64,000 nucleotides of DNA from Cyclina sinensis (taxonomy: Eukaryota > Mollusca > Bivalvia > Venerida > Veneridae). The stretch spans positions 8,210,821-8,274,820 of the forward strand of contig JAAONU010000013.1 in assembly GCA_012932295.1 (NCBI GenBank). The letters are read 5' to 3'. Made by a program: the position numbers and the translations under genes. A model generated the notes under the pieces. It was not told the DNA's origin. It saw only the letters and a program-made list of their open reading frames with translations, and searched no databases. Positions 60,563 through 64,000 of this stretch are shown piece after piece (position 1 is the stretch's first letter; every line of letters begins with the position of its first letter).

Positions 60563-61449
60563 GGCAACAAGTTTAGGTAATCTTAGCGTTTGAATAACCA
60601 TTTCCACACTTATGGCTTAAATCTGAACAAAATCTGTTTAGAAATAATTATTTTAAAGGGAAAATCCCTCGGCATCACTGAACTTTTAATATGCTAATGA
60701 GTACTACATTTAGTTCCCACATGCGCATAGGCTAGCAGTTCAGCACTGGAAAACCAGGTAGAAAAACACACGTCGGGATGCAAGATTAAACAGAAATCGA
60801 AAGAAGAGAGACTAGTATCGAAACAAGATTGACAAAAAAAGAAGTACGAGACATCCTTAAACAATAAAAATTTCGATTAACACATTTGAAAGATTGACAA
60901 ATGCTAAAACGTCGCTAATGCCAAAATGAACGATGAATTATTGGAAAAAACACATAACTGAATTGCTACTCGACGCCATGTGTGTTTATTTTCTTGCTGT
61001 TCGAATGTAACCGAATGATCTAAAGGCGGGGTTTCATATGTAAACAAGAAGTTTACTTTCGTTTTCGGCATAAGGAGGTCAAAGTTGTTCACGCTTATAA
61101 AAATCTTTGTCTTCGTTAAGAACACGAATAAACATGAAATACCTTTTATTCAGGAAACTTCGATAGTTTTTTATGAAATTTGTGAAACATCTATAAACAT
61201 CATTCTGCATAAAATACGTGTTTCTGGTGTAAAAACCATCATTTGTCATAGAAAATTGATAGTTAATAACGGAATCGTGAAAAATGAATGAATTCATAAT
61301 TCTTTGCGTACTTGCCATGCAGATGTAAAAGTCATCTCTGTGCGCATTAATATATTTTAGATATTAATTCATAGGTTTCGATAGTTTAATTGGATTTGGG
61401 GTAATAACTGCAAAAACATTTACAATTAATTCTTTCATTTTTGTGTCGA
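60563..61449. other. No assignable feature
   Basis: AT-rich. Overlapping short frames on both strands at 60904-61318 are chance. Confidence 0.35.
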
Positions 61450-62240
61450 CTGCAACGAAGTAGCCGCGATCACTTCTCCGTCGTCTGTCTGTCCGTCTGT
61501 CCGTCACAAAACTTGTCCGAAACTACTGGTGCGATTTCATCCAAACTTTACAGGGATGATTAGTACCAAGTCTAGTTGTGCATATCATCTGCATTTTCCA
61601 GTCAAATGATTTTTGTGAGTCATGGCCCTTTTATGATTTTTATTTTTAAAGTTTGTTCGGACTACTTCTTTTATACTCCTAATGCAATTTGAATGAAATT
61701 TTACAGGATTGATCTTGCGCATATCTAACGGGTTTTTCGGTTGAATGATTATTGCCTGAGTTATGGCCCTTGAATGAAAAAGTCGTTTTGGCAAAATAAT
61801 GAATTTTGTGTTGCAGGCTTCAAAGTAGCTGCCACATGCTAAAAATAGCCATGACATAAAGAGATCACTTCCCCATCATCTGTCTGTACGTCCGTCCATC
61901 CGTCCGTCTGTCTGTCAGTTTATCACAAAACTTGGCGGACTATTTCTCAGAAACTACTGATGCGATTCCATCCAAACTTTACAGGAATGATCAGTACCAA
62001 GTCTTGTTGTGCATATCGTCAGCATTTTCCAGTTCAATGATTTTTGTCAGAGTTATGGCCCTTTAATGATTTTTATTTTTAAAGTTTGTCCGGACTACTT
62101 CTCTTATACTACGTAGGCAACTTAAATGAAATGATACAGGATTATTCTGTACCTCAAGTACTTGCGCATATCTTACAGGTTTTTTGGTTGAATGATTTTT
62201 GGCTGAGTTATGGCCCTTGAATAAAAAATGCGTTTTAGTC
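61450..62240. repeat. Direct tandem pair, about 400-bp unit
   Basis: GATCACTTC(T/C)CC(G/A)TC...CTGTCTGT(C/A)CGTC at 61469 and 61863, then CCATCCAAACTTTACAGG-like, TTGTGCATATC and GAGTTATGGCCCTT words occur twice in the same order. The repeated GTCTGTCCGTCTGTCCGTC run at 61490 is typical of mollusc dispersed repeats. Non-coding. Confidence 0.7.
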
Positions 62241-62862
62241 TACAAACTGTCCAATCACCTTTCAATACTACTGTTTAATTGGCTATCATCAGGCGACACA
62301 TGTGATCACTGAACAGGGTTTTAATGAAGTAATACTGGAGCTATGAAACGAATTAACGATGCTTTACGTATACAGGAAAACACAAAGGGTACAACATGCA
62401 AGAAGTTGTTTTTTTTCTATACTTAAAGTTCATATTTCTTTTAAATGTAAAAGCAGCAAGGTAAAGCTCTTTCAAGTATATGTTAGGGTATATAAACGCA
62501 ATTTTTAAACGTATATAATATTTGATTCACAATCATTTTTTTTCTCTTGTTCTTGATCTCATACATTTTTATCAAATAACAAATAATATTTGTAATGCAA
62601 TTTAATATTACTTGTAATATAAAGGCTAATTAAACATTACGCATTAACTTATTGTTCCAAATTGATTATTATTTATCGTCCCTTTTTTCAAATTTGTTAT
62701 CATATAAATGTCCTATTTCAAAGAGACGTCTTCTATGTTCAGTATTTCCGACATATTTTGAAATGTTATTTGGAACTGTTTTCGATGTTCTTTTTCAGTA
62801 AAATTAAAATAGATGTAGTTACGATGACCCGTTTATGCTTGTTTTGGTAACCTGATACTTGT
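62241..62862. other. No assignable feature
   Basis: AT-rich, no recognised motif. Confidence 0.35.
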
Positions 62863-62977
62863 TCACATTTCATATCAACTTTTATTCAACTCGTCCAGAG
62901 ATAAAGTTATCACGAGTAAGATCACCAGAGACTCGGATTTTTCTGAACTCGTTGAATAAAAGTTTATATGAAATGAA
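62863..62977. repeat. Small foldback repeat with 30-bp arms
   Basis: CATTTCATATCAACTTTTAT plus TCAACTCGT at the left pairs with its inverted copy (ACTCGTTGAATAAAAGTTTA plus TATGAAATG) at the right around a 45-bp centre. Confidence 0.65.
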
Positions 62978-64000
62978 ATCTTGTGTCAGATCCTATAATT
63001 TCTTATTCGTGATCCTAGGGAAAGAGTGGTAACTAAAGTAGTCTTCCAATCATGTATTTCTGAATGTTTCAACCCCCACACCCACAAAAAACAAAAAAAA
63101 CCTATCAATTCTTATTCCACAAGAGGAAACTGATTCGGACAGTACCGTAAATGATTCTAGAGATATACTGGAAAAACCTTCAGTGAACTCTATTTAATAT
63201 GATATGTATTTTGCATGAATATTATATACCAAGTTTTACTAGTAATTGCTTCATAGCTTACACCACATATTTCGAGTCAATTAAATGCTAGTACATTTCG
63301 AGTCAATTAATGCTAATGTATTTCGTCGCCGAAACAAAGTTTATTACTAATACAGCTTATTTCTTTAGGACTACTACAACCAGAATCATAATCCTTCTTT
63401 TCCACAAATATTGCATGTTTGTGAATGTTGGTGTTCTGCAACTACTGAATGATTATGAGAGGAATGTACCATAAGGTTAGTCGATTAGTCATAGTTCTTG
63501 CATCTGTAGCGTCTCAGTAATGCTCAAAGTACCTGTGGCTTTACACAGAAAAAAAATCATTGTTTAAATATATGTATTCTTACTTAATTGCCAACATCAG
63601 GCCCAAAACTCTACAAATTGATTTAAAGTGTTGTCTTATGGAACACTATCGGGGGTTGTCCAAACTTTATCCTGAGGGCCTTTATTAGCTTCACCCCGAG
63701 GGAAGCAATGTTGACATTGTTGACATTTAAATTGTTTACATTCACCCTAGGGTAGCAAGGTTTACATTGTTTGATACAAGTCTTTAAAATTGTTTTGCAG
63801 AAACCGAGAGTACTGGCATTTGGAAATGTAGCATATATATTATCTAACATAAAGCTTTACTCTGAGGCAGATTTCTTTCATATTCAGTGGTTGATAAATG
63901 CTGATTTTCAACTTAAACACAAAGGTTCAATGTTTTCATGTTTTGGTACGTTGCTATACGTCAAAAATAATGATCGAACTGACGTTCACATCTCTCGGAT
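62978..64000. other. No gene supported
   Basis: Contains a two-copy 29-30-bp repeat (ATTTCGAGTCAATTAA) near 63270-63310 and short GTTTACATTGTT/CACCC(T/C)(A/G)GGG repeats at 63690-63775. The frame at 63623-63850 (-) translates these repeats. Confidence 0.4.

Overview
This is animal nuclear DNA: AT-rich, with genes broken into small exons by GT/AG introns, no bacterial operon signals and a very heavy load of mixed repeats (Ty3/gypsy, non-LTR retrotransposons, tRNA-derived SINEs, MITEs, foldback and tandem-repeat elements). The repeat style (arrays of about 145-160 bp rich in AGGTCA, C/G-run-ended inserts, tRNA-headed SINEs) together with an expanded coiled-coil/C-type lectin suggests a marine mollusc, most likely a bivalve. 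That assignment is inference; no species call is possible from sequence alone.

Layout. 1-7.65 kb (+): the 3' part of an inter-alpha-trypsin inhibitor heavy chain (ITIH)-like gene, 11 exons that join in phase to 626 codons and a stop, covering the second half of the VWA domain, the conserved central region, a Thr/Arg/Gly-rich linker, a DPH motif and the heavy-chain C-terminal domain. 9.7-15.2 kb (-): a decayed Jockey/CR1-group LINE split by a 2.7 kb insert made of two tandem arrays. 16.6-19.3 kb: a palindromic satellite, two SINEs, a second AGGTCA-rich array and a TTAA-flanked MITE.

19.45-33.16 kb and about 42.3-55.58 kb are two copies of a 13-14 kb direct segmental duplication. Each carries one two-exon gene on the minus strand for a secreted coiled-coil C-type lectin (591 and 469 aa). 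The first exon, the promoter side and the far flank are very similar between copies. The second exon, which encodes the ligand-binding half of the lectin domain, has diverged much more. The right ends of both copies fall in or beside a decayed Ty3/gypsy pol remnant.

Between the copies lie the rest of that gypsy pol remnant (to 35.3 kb), a 334 bp MITE and a 3,701 bp foldback-type element (38,050-41,750) whose long inverted ends are built from a reiterated short motif and which is flanked by a perfect 7-bp target duplication. After copy B comes a second, structurally complete but coding-dead Ty3/gypsy element (56,432-60,557) with both LTRs, a possible primer-binding site, a polypurine tract and a near-perfect target-site duplication. 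The last 3.4 kb hold only repeats and unassigned sequence.

Only three genes look functional: the ITIH-like gene and the two lectins. All are predicted secreted, extracellular-matrix or immune-type proteins. Everything else is repeat or unassigned non-coding DNA. Most standalone ORFs in the window are chance frames in AT-rich or tandem-repeat sequence.
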